Shown here in pieces: positions 43,531 to 56,660 of a DNA stretch of 64,000 bases (positions within the stretch are counted from its first letter, which is position 1; each line of letters begins with the position of its first letter). The notes under the pieces were generated by a model. That model was not told the DNA's origin. It did no database searches and saw nothing but the letters and a program-made list of their open reading frames with translations. The position numbers were made by a program, and so were the translations under genes. Source of the DNA: Luidia sarsii (taxonomy: Eukaryota > Echinodermata > Asteroidea > Paxillosida > Luidiidae). The stretch is from positions 26,621,335-26,685,334 of the forward strand of contig OX465103.1 of the NCBI GenBank assembly GCA_949987565.1. Reading direction: 5' to 3'.

Positions 43531-44279
43531 TTCTATTTTTCACAAATTATAAGGCCATAGAAACTTTGACTTGGTTTAACATCCCTGTATTTTGAGTTCT
43601 GACTATGGGAGCTCTTTGAATAAATTATCAGAAAAAATTCCCCAAGTGAGTTTTAATTTCCTTAATTGGTTTGAGAATCAATCTTTTTTAAGAAACATGC
43701 AATCAGGAAATAAGATTCTGCACCTTGGGTGGCTCTATTTCGAGATGAAAAACGGGCAAACACTTGGGTAGTATCGGACATTGAGAGCTGCGAGATGTAA
43801 TTTATTTCTTAAGAAAAATCTGCATGAAGTGTGCGGGCGCCATGGAAGGATGCACGCCTCCCAGACCATAGAAGGTTGCAGTCGCTATAGGGAATCCTTC
43901 TAATATGATTTGAGACCGAAATCCATGCCGGGCACAGTGCGGGGAGCAATCTAAAAGGTGTCGACCAAGGAGAGCAAGCAGGCTTGGAGGAGACTGGAGA
44001 AGGCCTCCACTTAAAGCAGCATTGCGGCTTCTTCCCCCCCCACCCCCCCTCCCCCCACCCCCATCACAGTTGACATCAATGGGAGTGGTCCTTAAAGGAG
44101 CAATCCGATCCCAATGCTAATATTGTGAGATGTAATAGAAGCAAGCCATGGTGACTGGCAAGACCACAAATCTAAATGAATGAATTACTGTACTACTACT
44201 AGAACTAGTGCAGAACATACACAGGTACATGTACGGTGTACAGTATGTTCCATTCAGCTTTCACAAACCATGCATGTCA

Positions 44280-44760
44280 GTGTGTGTACATGTACATGTA
44301 CATGTACATGTACAATGTACTGTACATGTAGTTGTGTACTGTACATGTAGGCTACATGTACATGTACATGTATGTACATGTACCGGTAGTGTTGCTTAAA
44401 GCAGCAACCTGACTTGCAAATTGCAATCTGATTGAAAAACAAGATTCAGCCTTGAGCCTTTGGTGAATTACACAATTGTGTCTAGTCTACTACTGCAGTA
44501 CTACATGTACATGTACATGTACATGTACATGTACATGTACATGTACATGTACATGTACAGTACACGTGTACTGTACAGTGTACTAGTAGAAATGAGGTAC
44601 ATGTACATGTACATGATGTGCACATACATGTACTGTACACATGTATGTGTACATTATGTACCGGTACATTATGTACCTGTACATATAATGTACATGTGCC
44701 ATACATGTGTGTACATAAGGACATGCACGTACATTGTGTACATGTGCAAATGTAGTTCAA
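44280..44760. repeat. (ACATGT)n palindromic microsatellite cluster with a long pure run
   Basis: It includes about 56 bp of uninterrupted ACATGT repeats at about 44,502-44,558, among the longest pure runs in the window. Confidence 0.95.
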
Positions 44761-44764
44761 ATTG

Positions 44765-47340
44765 ATCGTTCAAATTGAGGCGTACAGTACATGCACTGTA
44801 GATTACGAATATCAATAGTTCAGGTCAAATACTGTCCAGTCACTCGAGTGTAGTAAGGACATACATGTAACTGTACATGTATTTCAAATTTATCGTTCAA
44901 ATTGAGGCATTATGTAGATTATGAATTTCAATACCGTAGTTCGGGTCAAATGCTTCTTAACTGTCCCCAGAAACTAAACCATTTCAAAGGAGTAGAGAAA
45001 GAAGTGATCTCAGACGTAAAACAAAGGGGAAATTTTCATCTCAGACAAAGAGAGAACAGAACAAAGACCGCAGGACAGCTGTTCTTGTTTGAACCTTTGA
45101 AAATGTACGGGTAAGAACATTTGAAAATCACTCGCCTGGTGTCCAATGGTTTTCACGAGTCACTCCATTTCAATCCGCGCATCCAGTAATTGTTAGCTTG
45201 AGGAGTTGAGTTTAATCGAGAGAAAGGAGTCGAGGAGAAGACAAAGAATTCAATCCGCGACTAATGTGTGCCGCAAATGAGTTGCTCACAAGCGCACGTC
45301 CTTAACAGAGTCGGCTGCAAGCCTCAAAAATTGTACCTTACCAAAACGTGCGCCTCAAAGCTGCAAGCTACAGAAGGCTTCTCTCTCTCTGTACACCACA
45401 AACAACGGCCCCAGCTTTTGTGCAAGGAGTCAGGGCCCCCATTTCATGCAGCTGCGGCCATGAAATGAATTACATAACATCGGCAGGGGCCATTTATTAT
45501 TGAGAGGGGGGTGACCTCCGGGCAGGGAGACTACTCAAAAAATGACCCTCATCTGCACAAGATCTCTCTGCAGCTGCATCCCCCTCTCTCTCTCTCTCTC
45601 TCTCTCTTTCATAAACCCTGGAGCCAACTGCTAGCCAGCAAAACATAAACAAGCACGCTGGTGCACAATCTCTGGCGCTAGGAGATATGCTCTGTGACAA
45701 ATGACTTCCACCTGTTCCGTCAATTTTGGGTTGATGTTTTGTTCAGTAAACATCGATTCATTTCATGTCTCACTGAAAGGGGAAAACAACTGAATGAAAT
45801 TGCAAAAGTAAAAAAGATGATTAAATACTTTGGTAAACTTTCATCAAAAGTTGGAGCATACAGACATTTTCTTCAGTCTTTATGAAATTGGCGATAAATA
45901 AGTTGAAGTTGAACACTGCTTTGTTTGTTTGAAGCTCAACAAAGGAATGAAAACTGTCTAAAAACATGTTTTGTTCCAGTAATACACAAGCACCATCCAT
46001 AGTTGCAATCTACCTTTTCTAACTTTTTTTCAAAGAGGGCAATATAAAGCTGTAAAAAAGAACTCTTTGTTCCAATGATACAGTACATGTAGCTCCACAA
46101 AGCGACCTTTAGAAATTCCAAAAAAAAAATCCTCTTTTTTCAAAAAGGGCAAATTTTCGAGTGAAAACATTTCACGGTATGTCTGATACCATTACAAACA
46201 TACCGATGAATACCGGTATTTAAAGTAATTTCTCAAATTGGGATTATTCGGAAATTGGGCACTTTACAAATGGTGCCTCTATACCCTTCCAAAGGCCCAA
46301 TACAACATTGGGAAGATCAGAAAACATCGATGTCCACATATTTCCTTCTAATTTACACAGTTTGTAGATGGTCATGATAGAATACTCAAACATCGCCAAA
46401 TACATGTACATGTACTGGTAGTTTATCACTCGCAAGTCATAAACTATTTCTTACACAACAGAACGCTGTGAAAACCGTGACGGATTTTTGCCTTTTTCTA
46501 CTTTCTCAGATTCCCATTTCAGCTAAAACCATCGCATGATTTTTTGTTTGGAATGTTCAATGGTTTAAAACACAAACTATGGTAATTTGTTTACCTTTAA
46601 CAATGTTGTATAGGAGCTTTAAGGTGCATTTTTTAGGTGGGTACGAAACTCAGACAGCAAAGTAAAACAAAAAGGAGAAGCTCAAGTCCGCGGGTTCTCG
46701 CGCGGTTATCATCTTTGGCATCAGTTTATTGCTTTAACAGAATAAATTGGATTCTAACCCTAACACCCCCATCCATGTACATGTCCAGCCTTGGGCTTCT
46801 GCAGATTCCTGGAGCATTTCTTTTCTTCCGTCTTCCTTTTTTACTTTCCCCTTTTTTCCAGCAAACCGTATTATCACGTCGGGATCAGACGTGCTTACAG
46901 GGACTGGAACCGGCGCGACTGACTGGGAGAAGGAAAACATATCTTTTCGGAAGAGCTCCAGATTATGATGAATGAGGAAGAGGTGGGGGTTGGGAGACTT
47001 GCGGTAGGGGAAAAAGATGAATGTCAGAGACTGAGTGACTGCGTTGAGGGTCTTACATTTACGTGCGATGAGATAATTCAATGAGGGAAGCTGTACCGAG
47101 GCACTACACATTATGTACACTTCATAGATACACGTACAACTACATACGTGTACAATACAGTTCATGTATACAGTGCATAAGGTGAAATATTATGTACCTG
47201 TACATGAGCTCGATATGCTATGCATGCCTACAATTCTGCCCACTAGGATATAACCGCCAGTCTCTCGCATTCACGCATTGTTTCCCAAGATTTCCATTTT
47301 TCTAACTTGTCCATTATATAAGACACATAGAATGTGCCCA
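44765..47340. other. Spacer without a recognisable gene
   Basis: Mostly AT-rich unique sequence with a (CT)n tract at 45,580-45,610. A direct repeat GAATTTCAATA...GTTCAGGTCAAAT occurs near 44,808 and again near 44,925. Several 60-110-codon open frames (for example 45,694 and 46,637 plus) have no recognisable domain. Confidence 0.5.
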
Positions 47341-47884
47341 CTCAGAACCAAAAAATCAAGAAAGAGACAGTGTACATGTACATGTACATGCATGTACTGT
47401 AGTCACTAGTGTACATGTACTCAGTACCACTGCTCAGCAAGATTCAAAACTACACCATAAATACCTGCGCAACAATATTGCAACATTTGATCAAAACAAT
47501 AAACTTTGAGGAAAGATAGCAAGATAGCAAAGCTTTATAGGGGAAAGATGAAGAAAAATGTTTCAGATTGTCCAGTTTGATAGATACAAACAATGTACAG
47601 TGTATGTGACTATGTGTAGTAGTACATGTAGTAGTACAATGTACATGTGTTATTTTCAAACAATAATAATACATGTATGTGTCATTTGTTTGTTTGAATA
47701 ACAATATGTGCCATGTGTCAGCTTTACAGGTACCGGTAGTACTGGTAGTCTGGTATACAGTAAAATGTACATGTACATGTGTACATGAATAGCACAGGTA
47801 ACATTTTTGTGAGGATGAAGGGGGGGGGGAAGGCATGGCTAATGGCTATCCGATCCTACATGTACTGGTAGGGCGGTAGCAGGT

Positions 47885-47940
47885 CATTTTTTTTAGGAAA
47901 GTTCCTGCTGGGATCGAAATGACAGGCCCTCTGAGCAATT
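47885..47940. mobile_element. Half copy of foldback family P1
   Basis: Only the right arm remains: GGAAAGTTCCTGCTGGGATC, GAAATGACAGGCCCTCTGAG. Confidence 0.7.
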
Positions 47941-49429
47941 AACACGTTAAATGTTTAATACTGTAGTTATCAAGGCCTGTACTTTTGCCATTTGTGTAAA
48001 CCAGACAAAACTAGTTTGCATTATGAAGTTGTACCGGTAGTTACACATACATTGTACTGTGGTAAGTCTGCTAAAAATTGATTATGAAATTGAGCCCTGT
48101 ATTTGGTTTCCAAAAAAACCCACAAGAAACCTGCTAAAATGTGGTTTTTGTGGGCACAGTTGTTCTACAGTACAGTGTACATGTACAGTGTATGTACTGT
48201 ACATGTACATGTATTGTACATGTACTTTACATGTAGGTTTCCGTTAACAATAGTCAGTAGTGGAATTCCATTAAGTGGCTAACAAAGCACCATCCCTGGT
48301 CCAAATAAGAAATCACACAAGGAGCATCAATATTGTGACCTTCAGTGGCTCCTGGAGTGAGTACCAATGATGTATGGGAGCCCCTTAACTCAATGGGATT
48401 TTGGGCTGCCCACTCTCCAACCCATACAGAGCAGGGGATTACGTAACACTGGCTGACAAACAACTGGTCATAGTCAATACGTTGAATACAGCTACCAGCA
48501 GTCTGAGGCTAGCTGCCCCCACAACAATGTATAGTCTCCCCCCCCCCCCCCCCCCAGGCTGTTCCAGACAGCCAGGAGTGGGGAGGGTTAGTGAAAACAC
48601 GGGGGAGCTGTTATTTTGCTCCACTAAATATGCAAATGAGAAAAAGGGGGAGTAATTTGACAGAAATCGCTGGTCCCAGGAGACAGAATCAATGCCATAC
48701 AGCCCCATTCACTCCAAGCGCACTCCAAGCATGCTCCAAGGAGACTCTGGAAGACCCTTTTTTTTTTGGTCTTTCCGAGAAAGAAAAGGATTCTGATTCT
48801 GACAGAGGGCCTGCTTTTAGTTTCACTACGGTGTGTGAGATGTCTCTCTCAGTTCAACCAATTTAGGAACAAAATTCCTTTGGTGATGCTCATTGCCTTG
48901 TTGGAATACTGGTTCTCTATTTATTTTTTTATTTTATTTTTGGGGGGGGCTGGAGTTTGACCATAATTTGTGTTTTCACTTATAATGATTCTCTATTTAT
49001 TAACTACCAGCCATGCCACAAGACTTCACTTCTAACTGGCCCGCCATTTTTTTTTTAACCGGTCCACATTTCACAGTGAAGTTGCATTAACTTCCTTGTC
49101 ATTCTGATTTGAGACAGATGGAAAGAGTCATGAACAGCTTGGGTGAAACGGAGACAGCTCAGCTCAGAGAGAAAGAGAGAAAGAGAGAACTTTGTTTTGG
49201 TAGAACTTTGTGTTGAAGTTCTACGTGATGTTGTTCTTAATTATGGCTCTATTGGTACCGGTAGTACTGTGTACACTACTACACTACTACACTGTTTCCT
49301 TGAACACACACAGGCCAAACTACGGATTGGTAGAAGAAGTGGTGCTGAAAGGCTTCCAGAGTTCTTTGTCCCATCTGGCTAGCCATGTCAGCCATGCCAG
49401 TCTGGGGATGGCCTTCTACATGTACAGTA

Positions 49430-49840
49430 CATGTATATTGGCTACAATGTACATGTACATGGTGTACAATGGATATTGGCCTCAGACAATTGGTCATTGA
49501 GTCAATGCTACATTTGAATCCTGTCTACTGCACATGTACATGTACAGTACTACCCTGTACATGTACATGTACAATGAAATCATACTCATTATGTACATGT
49601 ACATGTACATGTACATGTACATGTACATGTACATGTGTGTGTGTACATGTACGGTACAGTGTACAACTGTACAGTACATGTATATTACATTTTGCTAAAA
49701 GCAAGCAATATGTTCACAATGTACCGGTACATGTACATGTAGCCAATGTAAATTATGTACAGTATGAATACATGTACTGTACATGTACCGGTGCATACAT
49801 GTACTTACCGGTACTGGTACTCTGTGAAGTTACCGTAAAA
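49430..49840. repeat. (ACATGT)n palindromic microsatellite cluster
   Basis: It includes a pure run at about 49,592-49,636 followed by (GT)n. Confidence 0.95.
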
Positions 49841-49844
49841 CAAA

Positions 49845-50042
49845 AACTGTTGCAAACTGCTCACTGACTAAAATGACCTGCATGACATTAATCTCTAGAG
49901 GGCCTGACTTTCAATCCTAGCAGGCAGGACCTTTCTAGAGTAGAGAAAGGGCCTGCTAGGATTGAGAAAGGTCCTGCTACATGTACATGTACAGTGTACA
50001 TGTAAGATCGAAACGTCGGGCCCTCTAAGTTTTGAGAGATCT
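49845..50042. mobile_element. Foldback family P1 copy carrying an internal ACATGTAC block
   Basis: The left terminus is GTTGCAAACTGCTCACTGAC. The left arm reads AGGGCCTGACTTTCAATCCT. The right arm is split: CTGCTAGGATTGAGAAAGG, TCCTGCTACATGTACATGTA, CAGTGTACATGTAAGATCG, AAACGTCGGGCCCTCT. The palindromic microsatellite sits within the arm at the normal CTGCTAGGATCG position. Confidence 0.8.
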
Positions 50043-50059
50043 ACATGTATAATGTACTA

Positions 50060-50370
50060 CATTTACGTGGTTCGGCACAGTACATGTTTTGCACACTGTA
50101 CAGTAGGCCTATATGTACAGATTTGTACACGTACACATGTATATGTACATGTACTGTACAATGTACATATTATGTATACGTGTACATGCACACACTACAG
50201 GTGTACAGTAAGTACCACTCTATACATGTAAATACTGTATACACATGTACATGTACATGTACAGAACGGGATACGTACGTGTACATTGCACATGTACATG
50301 TACATTGTACATGTGTACACTTTTTCGGTTCTTGCAATAAAAAGATATGTACACTGTACATGTACACATG
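50060..50370. repeat. (ACATGT)n palindromic microsatellite cluster
   Basis: GTACATGTAC motifs with CACATGTATATG variants. Confidence 0.92.
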
Positions 50371-50399
50371 TATGCATAACCCACAGACCAAAGGATAAT

Positions 50400-52400
50400 C
50401 TGCACGTATTGAATGTGGATTTTGGGAGTGCATGTGCATACCGTAAGTAGCACACAGATGGCCCGGTATGAATTTTCTGAAACCCAAGACTGCACTAGAT
50501 TGAAAACTGAGAAAATGGCATTCTCGGTATCTCCCTTTTTTTCAGAAATAAAATCTCCCTACACATGGTGTGCAATACACTGTACACATGTGTTTATCGT
50601 CAAGAAAAATCGCAAGAAATCTGAGCGCTGCTTGTTGCATGTACCTGAACTTCAATGTATCGGTGGCACTGGACTGATAACTGACAGCTCTCATTCGGTC
50701 ACTGTTGCAAAAGGCCAACAAGAAATCACTGGTCCACGATCCAGATTATACTCTTGATAAGGTATGGTGATGGTTAACGGTCTCCAGGAAGGTTCTTAGG
50801 AAGGAATGTTTATTGTACTTTCACATCCCCTGGTCCACCGATTTCATATAAACAATTTTGTTTTTGTCTGGCAGTCTGGCAGCTCAGTGGCCTTATATTA
50901 TAAACAGTCCCGCATTCCAAGGGAGACCGCTGAAAAACAAATGGAAACTACGCCAGAATCAGACAAGATTTCCTCCTAGATTTATCTTAGCAAGAGAGAC
51001 AGAGCTCTTGAACAGCTAGACTTGAAATTGCAGCCAAGGAACTTACTGTATGAATACAAGTACAACCCAAAATGTTGCACTCATACATATGTACAATGTA
51101 CATATCCAACTACTGTACCGGTACGCTGCACACAAGTTATCAAAAGGGCCTTGCTGTTTCGATTCTGGCATGACCTTCCTGATTCAAAGGCAGAGGCTAA
51201 GGAAGTTTATCAGACATTCCGTGAAAATTTAAGTGCTCCAAAATCAGTTGGTTTTAAAAAAAAAAGAGGAAATTTGTTGAATTTCTCCGTCCAGCGATCA
51301 TTGGGACCACAAGTTTCTTTTACAAATACCGCCCCCAGTCTGAAAAAAATCGCATTTAATTTTGTTTCCACGGTTGGTCTCATGACATACTTGACAAACG
51401 TATGCAGGTGTGGTATTTGATGGATACGTTGAGTTAGACAACTTACATCATGGAAGGGATTCAATGACCTTTGCAAATGGTGAACACTATCTTTGATAAT
51501 CTGACAAGAGAAGGCATGACATAACGATAATTAGAAGTACACTGTACATGAACATTTAATGCACATTATTCCTTAGGACCCGGTAAAAGTTCCCCTCTTC
51601 TTGGACCAAAAATTGGCAGCATGGGACACCATGCCTCTTTTGAAGGCAAAATGCATTTCAGAGTCTTCTCCGTAGATTTCCTCTTTGAGGGAAAATCTTC
51701 CTGGAAGCCTAGAAGCAAACCCTAAGGCCCCATAGCCATAGGCCATAACATTCTTTATGGCCATGAAACGTGTAATAATACCCTCTGTGATCAGTTTGAA
51801 AATTGACAGCAGTCGCACTCAGGACTCCATCGCAGCAGATGGTCCATCCAATACTGTAACTGGACTGGACATTCAAGAACAGAAAAAAAAAACCAAAGAG
51901 CACAAATCACTTGGGACTGCTATTTATTGGCACAGATAATGAATATTCAGATATGAGTCCAACACTGGTCAGATTGGAGCCATGTCCGTAATTCAATTAG
52001 TCTCGGGTGAAAGAATCGTGGGATGACCTATTGATTCCTAGCTGGGTGGGCGTGGCACTCAGTTGGTTGCCGAGCGCAGAGGTCACATGGTCAACACCCC
52101 CCTCCCCCTACTGACAAGCAATCACATCCTCACCACCCCCATTCCTTCAGGCTATGTGGCCAGTGCGTGTTTGCGATATGAATTACATTTGCCATTAACT
52201 GGGGAACAAAAATTGGTAACGCAAACTGTCTCAATTATGGACTGAACAAACACGCTGGGCTTACAGACCCTTGAGTAAACACAATGCTCATATCGTAGAC
52301 ACAGGCTAGGGTTCCATCATTCGTAAGAGTGAAGTGGCCACTGCATTCTTTGAATGACTACTATAAATGCATTACAGAAGTAAAACTCACATGTACAGCG
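50400..52400. other. Spacer with a degenerate P1 remnant, no gene seen
   Basis: AAAGGGCCTTGCTGTTTCGA at about 51,143 followed by TTCAAAGGCAGAGG at about 51,183 is a diverged P1 arm. The overlapping open frame 51,022-51,420 therefore lies partly in repeat sequence and is not called. The remainder shows nothing recognisable. Confidence 0.5.
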
Positions 52401-52520
52401 CGTGTACATGTATGTAATGTACAGTATAGTAATATACATGTACTGTACATGTACGTGTACATACACGTGTACATGTACATGTACATGTACAATGTACAGT
52501 GTACATGTACGGCCCAAGTC
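52390..52520. repeat. (ACATGT)n palindromic microsatellite
   Basis: GTACATGTACGTGTACATAC and related motifs. Confidence 0.92.
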
Positions 52521-53514
52521 CGTAGCACTAGCAGTTGGAGAAAGTTTGTAGTCACCTGCTCCGCAACCAAATGAGGATAACAGGACTGCAAAATGTTCTT
52601 CTCACTATACATGTACATATAAATTTGATGTTTGATTGGAAGCTACATGTATCTCCAGTCTTTCACTTTTTAAGCGTAAAAAAATAGTAAAAGAATGGTA
52701 AACAGTTATTTGCAAAGTAATTTGTAAAGTGTTTCCTTTCTCTTGGGATTGCAGCTACATGTACATGGCAGGTTGGTTGTCTATTGTGATATACAACTGT
52801 ACTTTCATACTGATGTTATGTTTTGTTTGTCTGTTAATTGTTCCTTAGTTTATATAAATTAATTGTATACATGTACATGTACATATGCACATTATTACTG
52901 AAATGGGGATCACTGCTTGACAAGCTTTGCTTTTTAGTGATCCCCCAACTACATATCATCAATTACATGTACATTACCCCCAGAGTTTATTGTATTTATT
53001 ATGGGGAAAATAAAGTTGTGATTGATTAAATTTGATTGATTGATTGATACATGTACTGGTAATTTGATTACTTTACAAGTACTGTACATGTACATTGTTT
53101 GTCGTTCATTTGTCGTTCACTTGCCGTGCTACTAACGAGTCTAACGACCCCTTTCATCCTCTGCACATGCCCAATAAGACTCCATTTGTATTTGTACATG
53201 TCCAGCCCTTGCCAGCTTTCAGGCTTTCGGTAGTGCGGCATATTTGGCATTCTCTAGCCCATCCCTTCTCCGTTCTGCCTTCCACAGGACAGAGGGATTA
53301 ATCCGAAAGCCTTAATCGGAGACGGGGCGTGTCTCGCGCACCTCGTGTCAGCCGCATGCCTGCCTGTAATGCAAGATGGCCGGCTCTGTTCATGTTATCT
53401 CGGGCTCGCGACGGACTTACTGCAAAACCCACAACACATACAGGTGTACATACACATGTGCACCGTACTGCAGACGGATGGAAAGATGCCCTATGTACTT
53501 GCACATGTTTACCC

Positions 53515-53670
53515 GCTATGGGGTGGGTGGGGTTTCTGTGTACCCGATGTAGCGGTCTTTAATTAAATTGCTGGCCATTCTCCGCCGGGCCGCACCGCCT
53601 AAATCTTAATGCAATTCAATTTGCCGCGATGAGAATTGGCGGCAAAATGAATTTTTGACGGCGCCTTGAC
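53515..53670. promoter_or_regulatory. Non-repetitive island with homeodomain-like TTAATTAAA and CpG motifs
   Basis: Contains CTTTAATTAAATTGCTGG, CTTAATGCAATTCAATTTGC and GGCGGCAAAATGAATTTTTG. Mixed GC-rich and TAAT-rich composition is unusual for the region. There is no ORF or splice evidence; a conserved non-coding element is only a guess. Confidence 0.2.
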
Positions 53671-54769
53671 TCGGGTAGACCAACCCCCCACCCCCACCCC
53701 CCCACCCCTGCATACCGTATGTTGGCCAGGTAACATCTGCTGAATAGTAATCCCGGCCAAGTAGGCTCGGACAACCATCTCTGAACAAATAAATACAAAT
53801 AAAAATTCTTCTCCACGGACTTAGGAGTAAGATGTGCGGTAGGACCTACATGTTCACCGTAGCTCACCTCAAAGTTTAGCACTTCAGAGGTCAAGATTAT
53901 GCTGTACAGTACCTGTACATGTACAATGTATATATACATGTATGAATATTATGTGTTTTCTTTTCATTTTTATATAGGTACTAGGCCTAGATGTTACTCA
54001 CACAATGTACATGTACTTGCACAGTATATAGAAAAAGGTGGAAACTGTTTGTTTACTGACTTAAATGACAAATGCAATTAAAAATGCAAATTGAACACAC
54101 CTAGCGCACATGTACATGTACATGAGTAAAGTACAGGTGCACATGACTACACGGTACACGTACATGTACATTGAACCATGGAGGATTGAACAGTTTGTTT
54201 TCATTTCATTTCATTTTTTATTTCTAGGGCAACCAAAAAGGGCACAATACAAGACATGAAAATTGACAAACTAACAGAAAACTAACCAGTATACATTTAT
54301 ATACGGTCCATCACAGTCGATTGGCTCTCCAAATACCGCCTGCCATGTAAACACATAAACATAATAAACATACCCTACATGTACATGAACATACCAACAA
54401 CAACACAAAGGGTTTACCACTTCTTGCTCTTAAAACGGTCAATTGAACTTTAAAAAAACAGAGCCAAAAGTGCAGTGGGGTTAGGAGCGCACATGCATGC
54501 CCAGAGCCTGATCCATATTATTACCAGTTCAGTTGTACACACACATGTTACAGTTGCAGGGAGCTTGTTAAGTCATGGATTAGTAAGTACATGTACATGT
54601 ACTATGTACTGTAGGTGTCAAGCCACTTACAGTTACATACATACATGTATACCAGTATGTACAAATAAGGCTCTTTTATTTTTGACAGTAATACTGACTG
54701 AGACTGAGGCTGAGGCTGAGGCTGGGGCTTAGGCTTGTTTCATTTCTCACCACCATCATATTATTAGGG

Positions 54770-55140
54770 CCGTTTACCACTGTGTCGTAAATTCACGCGA
54801 TTATTTGGATTGCGATTTGAATCGCTACTCAAACTCCCATTTTTTGTGTGCGGACATTAGTGCGATTTGAATCGCTACTCAAACTCCCATTTTTTGTGTG
54901 CGGACATTAGTGCGATTTGAATCACGATTCGGACTCCACCATTAGTGAGACTTCAAAAGAATCGTGCTGTTTTTATGCCACACGTTGCGTGTGGGAAAAA
55001 TCCCACAATGCACCGCTCGCCCTCCGACTCACAGGAAGTGCCGTACTTGTTTATAATACATGTATGTCTCCCTGCATGGGCCACCCTCAAGGACACACCT
55101 GCGATGCGAATCACAATCCTACTCCTAATAATCATATTTT
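54770..55140 (+). mobile_element. Dispersed repeat R1 with a 50-bp internal tandem duplication
   Basis: Contains two adjacent copies of TGCGATTTGAATCGCTACTC, AAACTCCCATTTTTTGTGTG, CGGACATTAG (about 54,810-54,910), then TTTGAATCACGATTCGGACT. It matches the minus-oriented copy at 39,660-39,975, which lacks the duplication. Confidence 0.65.
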
Positions 55141-55457
55141 GGGGGACAATGGGAATGGCGGTATAGTGTACTCTTATTGGCTTATTTCACGGGTATTTAT
55201 TAAAGGCTACTGTTTAGCGAGTTTTGAAAATGCCACATTGACACCCCCTCCCAAAAAAAAAGGTCACAGGAACTTAAAAGCGGCCCAGTAAGAAGTGGGT
55301 AAGGAATAATAATAATAATAATAGACCACAGATTCTACTTGGATACTTAAATCTGATACCAGAAATCTGAAAACCCAGCGGCAATTAAAACAGGTCTGCA
55401 TTTTCAGGTTTTCGTATGACTGGGGCCAAAGCCAGAGCCAGAGCCAGAGCCTTATCT

Positions 55458-55480
55458 GGGGGGGGGGGGGGGGGGGGGGG
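55458..55480. repeat. Poly-G tract
   Basis: About 22 uninterrupted G, preceded by AGCCAGAGCCAGAGCC hexamer-like repeats at 55,431-55,450. Confidence 0.9.
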
Positions 55481-55810
55481 AATCCGTCTCGGGCCCCTAG
55501 CATGCTGAGATGCTTGCAGTCGTGCACCACTATCTGCAATGTAGATGTATGCCCCATTAGACCTCATGCAGGTCACAGACTCTCGACTGCTCCATGGGGA
55601 GCCAGATGAGATTGTCTGATCAGAGCAATGACTTGCAGCTCAGCCATCCCAGCAACAAAAACCTGGCAATGTCGTTTAAATCCAGGTGCTTGAGAAATGT
55701 TTGCGGGGGAGGAAGGACGTCTGATAAGGCTGGGCTGGAAATTCAGATGTTTTGTAGGATGACCATGAGCCTGCACACTGTTGCACTGCATTTCTTAGGT
55801 TAGGCAAAAT

Positions 55811-55930
55811 GGAGGGTTTGCGGTGACACCATTTACATTTAACACTTCTCTTTCGAGAAGGAGCGTGTGGCTCAGAGCCACACTCCCTCTCGAAAGAGAA
55901 GGGTTACATGATGTCACCAAAAACCTTCCA
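55811..55930. mobile_element. Palindromic family P2, near-perfect hairpin copy
   Basis: Outer arms are GGAGGGTTTGCGGTGACACC and ATGTCACCAAAAACCTTCC. Inner arms of about 28 bp are CTTCTCTTTCGAGAAGGAGC and its mate CTCCCTCTCGAAAGAGAAG, meeting at GTGTGGCTCAGAGCCACAC. The whole 120 bp can fold on itself. Confidence 0.85.
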
Positions 55931-56224
55931 CTTAGTATTTCCAACATGCAAACCTTCTAAAGTTCTATATGTAAGTCTTGCATGTACACAGACATGTATC
56001 TACATATAATTTAGGCATTTCAACTATCCCAAGTTACATGTACATGTACTGTAAGCTAAATACAGTATACTGTACTGAAGTTTAGGTCTTACATATGTAT
56101 TTGAAGACCTACATTTGTACATGTACATGTACATGCACAAATACTGTAGTGTAAAGTATGAAAACTAGCTCCTTCGAATTGAAGCAAGATGGTTGACTCT
56201 TCACAAATTCAGTTTGACTTATTA

Positions 56225-56660
56225 AGTGGGTGGTGACTGGTTGGAAGCAAGGCATGAGTCTCCATTCCTTTTGTTGGTAGACTGCCAGCAATGGCTGGCA
56301 AACACAACTGGGAGATGGTGACTAGTGTGAAGCAAGGCATGAGCCTCCAACCCTATTGTTGGTAGACAAGCAGCCAAGGCCGACAAGTAGAACTGGGAAA
56401 GGGTGACTAGTCTGAAGCAAGGCATGAGCCTCCATTCCTTTTGTTGGTAGACTGCCATGGCTGACAAATAGAACTGGGAGGGGTATGTACATGTAACTAT
56501 AGTCTCATGAGCCTCCATCCATACTAGAAGCAGACAGCCAGCCAAGGCTCAAAAGGCTGATAAATAGAACTGGGAGGGGTGACTACATGCAGTCTGAAGC
56601 GAGGCATATGCCTCTATTCAAATTTGTGGTAGCCAGCCAGCCAGCCAAGGCTGACAGCAA
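56225..56660. repeat. About 85-90-bp tandem repeat (GAAGCAAGGCATGAGCCTCC)
   Basis: Five units. GAAGCAAGGCATGAG starts at about 56,244, 56,329 and 56,414, an exact 85-bp spacing, then two looser units follow. Shared modules are TTGTTGGTAGACTGCCAGC and AACTGGGAGGGGTGACTA. One unit has an ATGTACATGTAACTATA insertion. Confidence 0.92.

Noticed and set aside
51022..51420. 132-codon open frame on the plus strand
   Set aside because: It overlaps a degenerate P1 foldback arm and has no recognisable domain or splice context.
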